A stretch of DNA of 64,000 bases from Bdellovibrionota bacterium (GCA_040386775.1 JAZKEU010000011.1:45374-109373), one strand, 5' to 3'; numbered from the stretch's first letter, positions 9,298 to 18,146 are shown. The notes: generated by a model not told the origin, from the letters alone. Numbers and translations are program-made.

Positions 9298-9321
9298 TGA
9301 CATATCATTTTTGATATGTCA
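9298..9321. promoter_or_regulatory. Inverted repeat, likely operator of the XRE gene
   Basis: TGACATATCA-TTTT-TGATATGTCA, with perfect 10-bp arms, lies 20 bases upstream of the XRE regulator start. The spacing and symmetry fit binding by a dimeric helix-turn-helix protein. Confidence 0.6.
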
Positions 9322-9425
9322 ATTTCATTATTTGTTAATTGGGTATAGAAGCAATTTAGAAGCGAGGCTCAATTAAGATTAAACCTAATACAGCTAATGA
9401 TTAATCCGAATAACGAATTAATTGT

Positions 9426-10430
9426 CTAAATTTCGTCAGAATTTTGATTTACAGCAGATGGCAACCCTGCTTTCCGTGCGCCGCCTGTGATTAATTTATG
9501 ATGTTGAAAACAGAGTAATCGCAAATTCTGCACCGAGGTCTCTCCGCCCAATGACAGCGGATACTTATGATCATACTGGAGTAAATGTTGAGAGGTGCAT
9601 TTCCGCTTGGACTTGGGATCCGTAAACGTGCAACAGCCTTTGTCCCGCACATAGACTTCTCGCTTGACGATCGCTGGGATTGAGCGAGATTTTTTTGATG
9701 CAACTACTCTTGTCTGACAAGAATCGGTGCGTTGATTTTTCGACTCTGCCTTTTGATTCTTTATTTTATTTTCAGGGTCTAACTTTTGCAATCCTAATTG
9801 AGTGAGATACTTTAGCAATTCATTGTAGCTCATATTGGGATTCTTATGAGATAGAAAGTTTTTTAGACGATCTAGTTGATTTTTAAGGTCTTCATCTATT
9901 ACTAATTTCAATTCAATTTTTTCTTCATTAATTTGTCGAATTTTTTCTTGAGGAATAGATTCTGGATTTAGCTTAACCATGGCCTTCTCAATTTCGAATA
10001 AAGATTTATTTTCCATGGATTCAACAAAAGTTAGCTTCTCTTCTTTGGTTTTAATTTTAGGAGAAGAATTGTGCTGTGATTTATTTTGTGTAGGTACAGG
10101 ACTCTGCACTTTGTTTTGAGCATTGAGAAATCTTTGAATTTTCGCTGCGCCGGCCAGGCTTAAGGAGCCCTTTAAAATTTTATTTTCAACCTCAGGAACA
10201 GATTTTAGCAACCTCATCGCGTTGATTCTTCTGTAGGCGGCATCCTCACCATAACTCAATTCCTTAACTGTATATTCAAACAAGCTCGAATACCCGATTT
10301 CAAGATGCAACTTGCGGTTTTCAATTTCCTTGAGATGATGAAGAATTTCAGTAGTTATTTTTCTTTCTTCAAGAGATAATTTTTTGATATTTTGAAGCAA
10401 ATTGTCGTTAGAAACATTTTTTAGATTCAC
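9426..10430 (-). CDS. HNH endonuclease family protein
   Basis: A 334-residue protein. The GTG at 10430 is chosen because AAGGAG lies 7 bases before it; a TTG one codon earlier is too close. The N-terminal 100 residues are helical (DUF222-like context, with GYSSLFEYTVKELSYGEDAAYRRINAMRLL), a low-complexity linker follows, and the C-terminus is an HNH nuclease with CTFTD, CTSQHLLQYDHKYPLSLGG, NLRLLC and HHK, i.e. zinc-type cysteines and the DH..H core. Proteins of this layout are often multicopy in Bdellovibrio-type genomes; their role (mobile element, defence, or recombination) is not established. It stands alone between AT-rich spacers. Confidence 0.85.
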   Translation of the reverse strand: MNLKNVSNDNLLQNIKKLSLEERKITTEILHHLKEIENRKLHLEIGYSSLFEYTVKELSYGEDAAYRRINAMRLLKSVPEVENKILKGSLSLAGAAKIQRFLNAQNKVQSPVPTQNKSQHNSSPKIKTKEEKLTFVESMENKSLFEIEKAMVKLNPESIPQEKIRQINEEKIELKLVIDEDLKNQLDRLKNFLSHKNPNMSYNELLKYLTQLGLQKLDPENKIKNQKAESKNQRTDSCQTRVVASKKSRSIPAIVKREVYVRDKGCCTFTDPKSKRKCTSQHLLQYDHKYPLSLGGETSVQNLRLLCFQHHKLITGGARKAGLPSAVNQNSDEI

Positions 10431-10631
10431 CAAATTTCTCCTTACATTTTGATGTTCACATCAAGCGATTAAGCTGGATATTATGTATCGAAAAAAATGA
10501 TTTTTGTCTCTGAAAATGAGAAATAATTTTTGTTTTTGGTGGGGAGAATCAATTCGAAATTCGGATTAAATTAGAATGTGACTACTATCGCATTTATGAA
10601 ACTGAATGTATAATCAAGAACCAAACCAACT

Positions 10632-10874
10632 TTAATTATTAACGTTATTTTTTCCTGGCTTTAAGAATAATAGGTAAAGTGCGAAATACAAATTGATGAT
10701 GGGTATTAATGCAAGAAAGTAAAACCAGCTAGGAGAACCTGTATCTTTATAACGTTTCGTTGCAGGAATATACAATAAGATCAAATTTATCATCATCATA
10801 ATCGCTACAATTACTTTATCTAACTGTGGTAAAATTAATTTAAAAAGAAAAATGATAATAAGCTGGACGATCAT
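10632..10874 (-). CDS. Small DUF805-like membrane protein
   Basis: An 80-residue membrane protein with about three hydrophobic segments. The part RYKDTGSPSWFYFLALIPII...LFLKPG matches the end of DUF805 inner-membrane proteins (R.hD.g.sgW...l..iP..........PG). The ATG at 10874 is used rather than a TTG one codon earlier. It is shorter than a typical DUF805 protein (about 110-130 residues), so the N-terminus may be trimmed. It lies downstream of the RHS gene and two tiny membrane proteins on the same strand; no strong ribosome site is visible. Confidence 0.55.
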   Translation of the reverse strand: MIVQLIIIFLFKLILPQLDKVIVAIMMMINLILLYIPATKRYKDTGSPSWFYFLALIPIINLYFALYLLFLKPGKNNVNN

Positions 10875-10912
10875 CAATATGACAGTTGCCTTTAGATAAT
10901 CCTATCGTCCAA

Positions 10913-11074
10913 TTATTCTTTCTTTAGAAAAAAATATTTTTTTAGTTTCATAGCCAGGCCCTTTAAGATTAAAAGTTGTCCAATATATTTTTTCTTGTTT
11001 TCATAGTTTAAGTTTTTTATTACTTCTCTTCTAGAGAGAAATGAAATTAAAGCAAAGGTAATAGGCAATATCAC
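10913..11074 (-). CDS. Possible tiny membrane protein, paralogue of its upstream neighbour
   Basis: A minus-strand frame of 53 codons from a GTG at 11074, beginning 12 bases after the stop of the 63-residue gene. It reads LPITFALISFLSRREVIKNL and then a Lys-rich, partly hydrophobic stretch ending KKYFFLKKE. Its start resembles the upstream protein (SLFAFFYLRREVKKY), sharing the RREV-K block after a hydrophobic helix, which suggests a degenerate duplicate. No good ribosome site is seen, and it may be a decayed copy rather than an expressed gene. Confidence 0.35.
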   Translation of the reverse strand: MILPITFALISFLSRREVIKNLNYENKKKYIGQLLILKGLAMKLKKYFFLKKE

Positions 11075-11086
11075 ATGCCATAAAGC

Positions 11087-11278
11087 CTATTTTGTTAAAT
11101 CTAAATAAAGTCTATACGTAGTAATTAAAAACATCACTACAGCTAAATATGAGACGATAGTGAATAGAATATTCTGTCCTTTTTTAGAAGGATCATCAGA
11201 GTATTTCTTAACCTCTCGTCTCAAATAAAAAAATGCAAAGAGAGAGAATATTTCGACAATTATGACACTCGCATCCAA
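11087..11278 (-). CDS. Small membrane protein coupled to the RHS gene, candidate immunity protein
   Basis: A 63-residue protein with two hydrophobic helices (about residues 4-19 and 37-57) separated by a charged loop (RREVKKYSDDPSKKG). It starts at a TTG that directly follows the RHS stop codon (TAATTG); GGAGGG at 11285-11290, within the last RHS codons, lies 6 bases before the TTG, so translation is coupled. In polymorphic toxin loci the gene directly after an RHS protein commonly encodes immunity. That role is inferred from position only; the family is not recognised. Confidence 0.55.
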   Translation of the reverse strand: MDASVIIVEIFSLFAFFYLRREVKKYSDDPSKKGQNILFTIVSYLAVVMFLITTYRLYLDLTK

Positions 11279-14200
11279 TTACTGCCCTCCGCATGTAACA
11301 GATTGCCCTGCAAAGTCTAGTAAAGCACCACTTACACCACCGATTCCAGAAGAAATTATATCATTTGATAGATTATTTAAAGTTGCTGCTCCCGGCGCTC
11401 TCCCTATTACTCCAAACGGTACCTGTAAATAATTTGCTGCTCCAATTCCTAGCGCTCCTCCACCAGCTCCTGCCATAGCTGATGCTATTATACTAGAGTA
11501 ATTTAATTGAGCAACGCTTGACCCAGATGCAATTTGGTTAGCAGCGCTTGATACCGCACCGATTATTGCTCCAGCAGCAATTCCCGCACCCATTGTAGTA
11601 CCAGAAACTGCGCCAGCACCTGCCCCAATAGCAGCACCTTGCCATGTACCGCTAACAGCATAGCCAGACGCACCTCCAATTAAGGCACCTATTACGGCTC
11701 CAGCAAATTTTCCATCGGGATCAATAAAATTCACAGGGTCGTTAAAAGTATATCCCATCAAGTTCGTATCGCCGCCGCTGAATCTAATTGGATCCTTACT
11801 TGTCCATCTTCCTATTTCTGGATCATACGTTCTCGCGCCGAACTTCACTAGTCTTGTGTCTTCGTCGTAGATTCCGCCGGCGAAGCCGAAGGGTTGGTAG
11901 CCGGGGTTTGTGTCGGTGATTACTCTTCCGAATTCATCGTGTTCCATTTTTTGCATCACTGTTCCGTCGGATTCTCGCAGGACTAATCTCACTGATCCTA
12001 GGTGATCTGTGACAATTCGGTATTTCACGTTCGCATTGTCTACAAAATAATCTGGAGAGTGAGCTTTGCTTGCATATACGAATCTCTTTGTGACTATGCC
12101 TGATGTATTGATTTCTCCAATCAATCTATTATTCACGTCGTAAGCAAATCTTTTTTGCAAGACGCTATTCACTTTTCTTCCAATTCTTCTACCGAGAGCA
12201 TCCATCTCGTAATTGATTGTCTTTGTCGGAGTCACAGCGCCCGTCATATTCCCGTATACATCATAACTGTATGACGTTGTTGCGATTCCAGTTCTGGATA
12301 ACATTTCGCCATTCGCATTGTATGTGTAAGTTAAACTTTTGTACGCCAGCAATCTATCCTGATCATCATAGACTGCTGTGATGGGCGATCCATCAGCTCC
12401 GCCATTTCTGTTGGAGTTTTCATCATAACTGTATGTAGAGGCTACGATACCGTTCTTCTTTGTAAGCTCAAGCCTTCCGGTATTGTCGTACTCATATTCA
12501 AAAACCGTAGTCACTCCATCTAGAGTTTCTGTTTTCTTTGTGATTCTACCAAGTAAATCTCTTTCAAATGAGAGGCTGTAGACTGCATTAGAATTTCTAT
12601 TGAGACTGTATGCAGAAAGCTCTCCGTATGTTGGATCGTATGTTCTCTCATCATTAATACTTCCAAGTGTTGTCGTAGACAATTGGCCATTTGGAGCACT
12701 GTAAGTTAAAGACAAATCTCCGGCTTGCGATAGATACTCATCGTTATCGTAGGTGTAGTTGATATTGATGGAGTTTGATGCGCTTAAGTACTCAGCGTTG
12801 AGTTGTGAGTTTTGTGATGTTCCTAGAGAGAAATTATAAATGGTGCTTGTCGGAGAAATTCTAACACTTTGTCCTGACAAAACTCCACCACTGTAACTCA
12901 ACTCCACTCTAGAATTATCTGGAGCAATTACTTTTGTTGGTAAACTTATGTTATTTGAAAGTTGCCCATACTCGTAAGTATATACACCATTCGGAGCAGT
13001 GACACTCTCAAGCCGTCCAGAAGATGCACCATAATTATAATCGAGAGCTTGCCCATCAGGTCTTGTCACCGAAGTTAATTGATTATCGATATTATAACCA
13101 TACAATGTGCTCACCTGAGGAATTGATGAAAGCACTGGAGGATTGTAATGAGAGACTTTTTCATTAGCACCGATTGTCATAGTGTGAGCGGGTCTTGATG
13201 GCGGCGTGATTGATGTTAAATTCCTATTGCCATCATAGGTGTAGTTGATCTCTCTTAAATCCGGCAGTCTGATTTTGATAAGTCTTTCGGTGGCATCATA
13301 GACGTAATTTGTAGATTGATTGAGAGCGTTTGTTACGGTCTTTAGAACCTTCGTAATCATGTTGTAAGTGAAAGTTGTCGTACGAGTGCCTTGAGTGATT
13401 TGCGTGAGCTTTTCGTCTGTATAAGTCATCTCGACAGGATTGAGATTTCCCTGCCTGATGCTGATAGGACGTTGATAATCGTCGATTACTGATTCTGTTG
13501 TTTTGCCGAGTTGTGTTGTTGTTACCGTGGTTTTGGTTGAGCCTGTGTATACTGATGTTACAGGAAATTGAGACTGGTATCCTACGGTTTGAGTTCTCGT
13601 CCATGTATTGATTGAGAATGGATCGCTAGGATTAGTGAGAGTAATGTTGTTATTGAAATTTTTTACTCTTTGACCCAACATTTGCTCAACTGTACTAGAC
13701 ACATGGTTTGAAGTACCACCAAATCTTGTGTTGTTGATCGTATAGTTTACCAATTGGCTTGATCCATTATGTGAGTATTTCTGAGATGTATTGCCAGAAT
13801 ATTCTGACAAATATTTTGATCCGTCGGCTCTTAATTCTTCTTGCTTAGAGTAATTATCATAGCTATCGACAGACATAAGATCTTGGCGATTCATCCCTGT
13901 TGCTGACGACACAACAAAAGACCCATTTGGATTAGATGTCTTTGCTAGATTTATTTGCCTTCCACCAGAGTGAGCATCATTAGTAAGGTTTCCGTAATTA
14001 TCATATGTAAAAGAACTTAAAAAATTCCCAGGTTTTTTGAAACTTGCAAGAAGGCCACCAGCTCCGTAATAAGTCATCGTTTGGACCTGGAACTTTGGAT
14101 CTCTGACCGTTGCGAGATAGCCATCAGAGTTCAAAGTTACGTTCGTGACTCTACCATTTGGTGATACTATAAAACTAAATTTATCGAAAGTTCTATGGAA

Positions 14201-15082
14201 GGTTGTGGTTCTTTGGAATGGCTCTACAATGTAAGCCAGACGTTCTTGAGAATCATAGTAGAAAGAATAAAGATTCTGTCCTGTAAGACCAAGTTTTATT
14301 TCAACGATTTTTCCTGTAGAATCAAAGATATAAACTCTTGATCCGTCTTCTTCTGCGACTCGATAAAAATTTCCAGGAAGAGTTTCTGCCGTTACAGATC
14401 GCTCGGTTCCATTGGGTTTATAAAGAGTTTTCGAACTTGCATCGTAAAAATACCAAATTGACGGAACCCAAGCTCCAAGACCCAGTTTTTTGTTTTTGAG
14501 AGAGCCTATGTGTAATTCTGTGGTTGTATCATATGAAAAATCAGATCCAACTTCTGTAACTACTGTCTTATAGGGCACAGTAGTCCAAACCTCATTCCCA
14601 AAGCTGCTTAGACCATTAGTGAGATAAGTTGCAACTTGATTTAACCCTGTACCATACGTAGAAGTATGGATGACACTATTTTGATCATTCATTATCTTTA
14701 GCGTATAACCAGTTACACTAGAATGGATTTGTGAGCGAGTAATTGGAACTTTTATTTTATAATCTTCTAATCTACCAGGTACTCTATTTGAAAAATAATT
14801 TAACTTGAATGAAGATCCAACAATATTAATTTCTTCTCCTAAGGTTTCACTACCTACCTGAATAATTGAACCACATTTATTTACAGGCTGCTGAATAGCC
14901 GGTGCACTTTTAGTAGAAGTAAAATTTGCTCCACATCCGCTTGTTACAGCTACCCCTAGAGCATGTGTTACAGTCGAACTACCACAATATATAGCTGCTC
15001 TGCTATTTGAATTACATACACCTGCTTGAACATGATTTGAAACAATAAAACTAAAAGAAAATACAATTGCCCATTTAAGCAT
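11279..15082 (-). CDS. Secreted RHS/YD-repeat protein with glycine-rich C-terminus
   Basis: A 1267-residue protein. The ATG at 15082 has AAGGAG 6 bases upstream and gives a signal peptide (MLKWAIVFSFSFIVSNHVQA). Many YD repeats (such as YTYDGNRNLTSI, YEYDNTGRLELT, YSYDENSNRNGG) fill about residues 270-1050, followed by the RHS core signature with YQPFGFAGGIYDEDTRLV, ARTYDPEIGRWTSKDP and FIDPDGK. The variable C-terminus, about residues 1126-1267, is rich in Gly, Ala and Ser with glycine-zipper segments and ends VTCGGQ; it resembles no nuclease or deaminase toxin I know and could be membrane-active. No PAAR or VgrG gene is nearby. The Sec signal suggests export to the envelope or beyond. Confidence 0.9.
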   Translation of the reverse strand: MLKWAIVFSFSFIVSNHVQAGVCNSNSRAAIYCGSSTVTHALGVAVTSGCGANFTSTKSAPAIQQPVNKCGSIIQVGSETLGEEINIVGSSFKLNYFSNRVPGRLEDYKIKVPITRSQIHSSVTGYTLKIMNDQNSVIHTSTYGTGLNQVATYLTNGLSSFGNEVWTTVPYKTVVTEVGSDFSYDTTTELHIGSLKNKKLGLGAWVPSIWYFYDASSKTLYKPNGTERSVTAETLPGNFYRVAEEDGSRVYIFDSTGKIVEIKLGLTGQNLYSFYYDSQERLAYIVEPFQRTTTFHRTFDKFSFIVSPNGRVTNVTLNSDGYLATVRDPKFQVQTMTYYGAGGLLASFKKPGNFLSSFTYDNYGNLTNDAHSGGRQINLAKTSNPNGSFVVSSATGMNRQDLMSVDSYDNYSKQEELRADGSKYLSEYSGNTSQKYSHNGSSQLVNYTINNTRFGGTSNHVSSTVEQMLGQRVKNFNNNITLTNPSDPFSINTWTRTQTVGYQSQFPVTSVYTGSTKTTVTTTQLGKTTESVIDDYQRPISIRQGNLNPVEMTYTDEKLTQITQGTRTTTFTYNMITKVLKTVTNALNQSTNYVYDATERLIKIRLPDLREINYTYDGNRNLTSITPPSRPAHTMTIGANEKVSHYNPPVLSSIPQVSTLYGYNIDNQLTSVTRPDGQALDYNYGASSGRLESVTAPNGVYTYEYGQLSNNISLPTKVIAPDNSRVELSYSGGVLSGQSVRISPTSTIYNFSLGTSQNSQLNAEYLSASNSININYTYDNDEYLSQAGDLSLTYSAPNGQLSTTTLGSINDERTYDPTYGELSAYSLNRNSNAVYSLSFERDLLGRITKKTETLDGVTTVFEYEYDNTGRLELTKKNGIVASTYSYDENSNRNGGADGSPITAVYDDQDRLLAYKSLTYTYNANGEMLSRTGIATTSYSYDVYGNMTGAVTPTKTINYEMDALGRRIGRKVNSVLQKRFAYDVNNRLIGEINTSGIVTKRFVYASKAHSPDYFVDNANVKYRIVTDHLGSVRLVLRESDGTVMQKMEHDEFGRVITDTNPGYQPFGFAGGIYDEDTRLVKFGARTYDPEIGRWTSKDPIRFSGGDTNLMGYTFNDPVNFIDPDGKFAGAVIGALIGGASGYAVSGTWQGAAIGAGAGAVSGTTMGAGIAAGAIIGAVSSAANQIASGSSVAQLNYSSIIASAMAGAGGGALGIGAANYLQVPFGVIGRAPGAATLNNLSNDIISSGIGGVSGALLDFAGQSVTCGGQ

Positions 15083-15286
15083 CAATAACTCCTTAATCAA
15101 AAATATGAATCCGTTTATTTAACGGACAAAGCTTACTTTTATTGAATTTATAAAAATTAAAATAAACAAATTTAGTTGAAAGTCGTGAGAAATATCTTTA
15201 ACGCAAGACGAACATGATGCATTTATTGTTTAAATAGTAAACACATCAAAATAATTATGTATTTTTTGATAAATTTAGCTTTAGTT
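15083..15286. other. AT-rich spacer before the RHS gene
   Basis: About 200 bases without a gene. It holds TCCGTT-TATTT-AACGGA at 15110-15126, a short hairpin 28 bases before the RHS start that could be a weak terminator for the TPR gene or part of the RHS leader. No promoter is convincing. Confidence 0.4.
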
Positions 15287-15988
15287 TTACTCTTTAATAT
15301 TAAGTTCTTTTTTTAATTCTTCGAGGCGAGTTTTTGCGCGACTTATATGAGGACTATCTGGATTGTTTTCTATAAATGATTTGAGCGTAGTATAGCCTAG
15401 AGTTGCTCTACCGACTCGGGACCATAACCTTGATGCAAGAGTGGGAAGAAAGTCAGGACCTCCATTCTTATAAGCTGCCATAAGTAGGTCTGCTGCCCGT
15501 CCTGGCTTCTGTAATTCCATGAGATAGTGATAAGACGCTCGATAATTTAAGATCCAATTATTGGGGAATTGCTCTAGGCCTTTATCATAAATAATTTTAG
15601 CACCTTCTCTATCGTCAACAACTACACTTAAAACTGTTGCCCCAACTTCATATACCGCTTCAAATCTTGGTGAAATATCCGTAATAAAATCCATCATCTG
15701 AAAAACCCATCCCTTGTGACAGCGCGATGGTTTTAATTTAGCAGATAACGCCTCATCAACTCCGATTCCAGGATTATAAGATCGCTCCATATTTTCATTT
15801 TCACAATAATCCATATTCTGAATAGTATTAAGCCAAAAAGTATCTGCCATAGTATTCTTATGACCAAAATGAAAACTCTGTACTATTTTTATTGGATATA
15901 TTTTAAATCCAGCTTTTCGTTCTACCTGAAATCCATTACCAATAATAATAAAGATTATTCCTAAAAATATAAGAAAAGCGCCTCTCAT
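15287..15988 (-). CDS. TPR-like protein of the pilA neighbourhood
   Basis: A 233-residue protein with an N-terminal hydrophobic anchor (residues 4-18), then a region with MADTFWLNTIQNMDYC and the block FITDISPRFEAVYEVGATVL, then TPR-like helices (about 120-225; GLEQFPNNWILNYRASYHYL). This resembles the deltaproteobacterial TPR family with the pattern ADxxWLxxIQ...ITDLDPRFExxY, often found beside pilus genes. It lies 110 bases downstream of pilA on the same strand, but a strong terminator (16044-16075) separates them, so it may have its own promoter. A role in pilus biogenesis is inferred from position. Confidence 0.65.
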   Translation of the reverse strand: MRGAFLIFLGIIFIIIGNGFQVERKAGFKIYPIKIVQSFHFGHKNTMADTFWLNTIQNMDYCENENMERSYNPGIGVDEALSAKLKPSRCHKGWVFQMMDFITDISPRFEAVYEVGATVLSVVVDDREGAKIIYDKGLEQFPNNWILNYRASYHYLMELQKPGRAADLLMAAYKNGGPDFLPTLASRLWSRVGRATLGYTTLKSFIENNPDSPHISRAKTRLEELKKELNIKE

Positions 15989-16043
15989 ATTTTTATTATG
16001 ATCTTTTTATAAAGTTAATGTCAAAGAAAGGTACTTAAAAAAT

Positions 16044-16075
16044 AAAAAGCCCATCTATGAGAAGATGGGCTTTTT
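16044..16075 (-). terminator. Strong rho-independent terminator of pilA
   Basis: AAAAAGCCCATCT pairs perfectly with AGATGGGCTTTTT around a 6-base loop, with T-rich sequence following on the minus strand. It lies 24 bases after the pilA stop; because of its A/T flanks it can act in both directions. Confidence 0.9.
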
Positions 16076-16098
16076 ATTTATTTCATATCTTAAAGATA

Positions 16099-16701
16099 TT
16101 AGATACCAGAAGTATCGTTTAATAATTGTTTGTTTTGAGTAATAGACCAAGTATCTACTGCTTGACCACCAATGTCCGCCGAAGCACATGTTGTGTAAGA
16201 ACTCGTTGCACCAGCTGTGCTTGAGTTAGCAGCAGCACATCCAACAGGAGCAGCCACAAATGTAGCATTTTCAAACCAGCCACCAGTTGTATCGTTACCT
16301 GTTTCAAGAGGTTTATTACCAAATCCGTTAACACCACCGCAAGCAGCTATTGCAACGTTGGTTGTAATACAAGCATCTGCATTTGGAACGTTGTTAAAGT
16401 TAACTAACTGAGCTCCTTGATATACAGCTAATGCATTATCTGCAGCTGTTATTCTATAAGTTAATCTACCAGTTGGTCTAAATCCGATGGCAACGAAATT
16501 TCCTAAATGGCCATTGAACTCTGAAGATGAAGATGAAGATGATTGGTAATAAGCGCCCAAAATTGATCTTGCTTCACTCTGTCTCGACTTCCTTTGGAAA
16601 GATTGATAGTTCGGGATTGCAATTGCCGCTAAGATACCGATGATCGCGACGACGATCATTAGTTCGATTAGCGAGAAACCACTTTGGTTTGACTTTTTCA
16701 T
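16099..16701 (-). CDS. pilA: Type IV major pilin PilA
   Basis: A 200-residue type IVa prepilin. The short leader MKKSNQSG ends at the prepilin peptidase site G8-F9, and mature residue 5 is Glu (FSLIE). The hydrophobic helix [20 protein letters not shown] follows. A run of seven serines (residues 54-60), encoded by a repeated TCATCT unit, lies at the end of the helix. Four cysteines in the C-terminal half could form two disulfides, including the usual D-loop. AAGGAG lies 7 bases before the ATG, consistent with high expression, and a strong terminator follows. No clear sigma-54 site was found upstream despite the nearby PilSR pair. Confidence 0.95.
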   Translation of the reverse strand: MKKSNQSGFSLIELMIVVAIIGILAAIAIPNYQSFQRKSRQSEARSILGAYYQSSSSSSSEFNGHLGNFVAIGFRPTGRLTYRITAADNALAVYQGAQLVNFNNVPNADACITTNVAIAACGGVNGFGNKPLETGNDTTGGWFENATFVAAPVGCAAANSSTAGATSSYTTCASADIGGQAVDTWSITQNKQLLNDTSGI

Positions 16702-16871
16702 GTGACGTTCTCCTTGTTATTTGTTGTTTTTTTGTAAAACAGCCTGAAGCTCTCGTTAATTCAAGAGCTAAAATATTTTTTTCCTTAACAATATCTTAAT
16801 TCTAGAGACACTATTGGTTTTCCGCAATTGAATTTTAAATGGGTCCTAAGTTGATTCGCACCATATTAAGA

Positions 16872-16895
16872 CCAGACCTTCGTCTGGCTTTTTTA
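16872..16895. terminator. Hairpin with T-run between pilA and the ATPase gene
   Basis: CCAGAC-CTTC-GTCTGG followed by CTTTTTT on the plus strand, 25 bases after the stop of the minus-strand ATPase gene. The T-run faces plus-strand transcription, so it may be bidirectional or block antisense reading; on the minus strand the tail is only weakly T-rich. Confidence 0.45.
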
Positions 16896-16920
16896 TGTTT
16901 CATAATGATACAGAATTTAT

Positions 16921-18081
16921 TTAATATTTTCTGTGGCAAAAAAGAACTTGTTCCACATCTAGAGTTTTGATTCCATCAATTTTTTGATTATCCATAGAAA
17001 TCAAACAAGGTTCAAATGACGGAGTGGTTTTACAAAAATCAATCAAAGATTTCAAATCGGAAATTTTTGTCTTCGCAGACTTGACCTCAATGGCATACTT
17101 CTCACCGCCAGGCCCAAGAGCTACAAAATCCACTTCTTTATCTCTGTCTTTCCAATAATAAAGTTCCCACCCTGCTTCAATAAGCCGTGCACCAATCGTA
17201 TTCTCAAAATATCGCCCAAATTTCTCACTAGAAATTCTTTCTGTGATTGGCCTCTCAAAACATCTCATCAATGCATTATCATGAACGATAATTTTGGGAG
17301 GTGTTTTCTTTGTACGTAAGATTTTAGTAGAATACTTTTGAATGCCTGTAACCAAGAACGCATCCTCTAAAAGTTTTAAATAGTGCTGAAGCGTTACAAC
17401 GCTGCCCTTACCCTCGAGCTGACCTTGCAACTTTGTTAAACTGATAATCTCAGAAGGGTGCCCCACGGCAACTCTAAAAACCTGTCTCAGCAATGCTGGC
17501 TGATCGACCGGATGCAATTGCAAAAGATCTCTACCAATAGCAGGCTCTATAATAGAATCTCTAACGTACGAACCCCATCTCTCTACATCAGAAATAAATT
17601 TCATCGACCCCGGATAACAGCCATACTCAACGTAGTCTTTCAACGACATATCAAATACTTTATTAGCTTCTTGATAATTCCAATGTTCCGCGCGAATTAA
17701 TTCGAAGCGGCCGGCCAAAGTTTCCTTCAAACCTTTTTCCATAAGCAAAGCTGATGAACCTGTGACGATAACTTTGAGTTGGTATTTGTCTCGATCCCAG
17801 AGTTTTTTTAAAACCTCGCTCCAGTTAAAGATTTTCTGAATCTCATCTATGGCTAGAATTTTTGATTTTGTTTTATTCGCCTTCTCCCACCACTCCTCAA
17901 TGACAGTTGCATTCATGGGAGTTGGAGAATCGGCAGATTCATAAATTGCATCGGCCTTCAATGAAGCCTTTAAAGCCGTTGTTTTGCCTATCTGCCTTGG
18001 GCCGATAACAACTTGAATTAACGGAGCTTTTTCAGCAAGTCGGGATGAAATAACGCTTTTCAGGTACCTATTTTCGTTCAT
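16921..18081 (-). CDS. AAA ATPase with DUF4143 domain
   Basis: A 386-residue protein of the AAA_14/DUF4143 family. The Walker A is GPRQIGKTT (27-35), Walker B is KILAIDEIQK, sensor region VIVTGSSALLME, and the DUF4143 C-terminal half contains ALMRCFERP, YWKDRDKEVDFVAL and YAIEVKSAKTK, the last two resembling a PD-(D/E)XK nuclease core. Members are widespread in mobile and accessory regions; function is unknown, with suggestions of nucleic-acid processing. It sits between pilR and pilA on the same strand, where it is not part of the usual pilus set, and a paired repeat at 18103-18140 precedes it. Confidence 0.9.
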   Translation of the reverse strand: MNENRYLKSVISSRLAEKAPLIQVVIGPRQIGKTTALKASLKADAIYESADSPTPMNATVIEEWWEKANKTKSKILAIDEIQKIFNWSEVLKKLWDRDKYQLKVIVTGSSALLMEKGLKETLAGRFELIRAEHWNYQEANKVFDMSLKDYVEYGCYPGSMKFISDVERWGSYVRDSIIEPAIGRDLLQLHPVDQPALLRQVFRVAVGHPSEIISLTKLQGQLEGKGSVVTLQHYLKLLEDAFLVTGIQKYSTKILRTKKTPPKIIVHDNALMRCFERPITERISSEKFGRYFENTIGARLIEAGWELYYWKDRDKEVDFVALGPGGEKYAIEVKSAKTKISDLKSLIDFCKTTPSFEPCLISMDNQKIDGIKTLDVEQVLFCHRKY

Positions 18082-18102
18082 ATATCAATATGTTAGGTCA
18101 TT

Positions 18103-18140
18103 TTTTACAATTTGTAAAGTACATTTAACAAATTGTAAAA
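18103..18140. promoter_or_regulatory. 13-bp inverted repeat between pilR and the ATPase gene
   Basis: TTTTACAATTTGT and ACAAATTGTAAAA are perfect inverted copies 12 bases apart, and the left copy is itself nearly palindromic (TTTACAA-T-TTGTAAA). It lies 22-60 bases before the ATPase start and just after the pilR stop. No T-run follows, so an operator is likelier than a terminator. Confidence 0.5.
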
Positions 18141-18146
18141 TCCTTA

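Noticed and set aside
16702..16920. Sigma-54 promoter for pilA, expected from PilSR
   Set aside because: No GG-N10-GC pair of the TGGCAC-N5-TTGC type was found at a suitable place; the ATTGC present has no matching -24 element.
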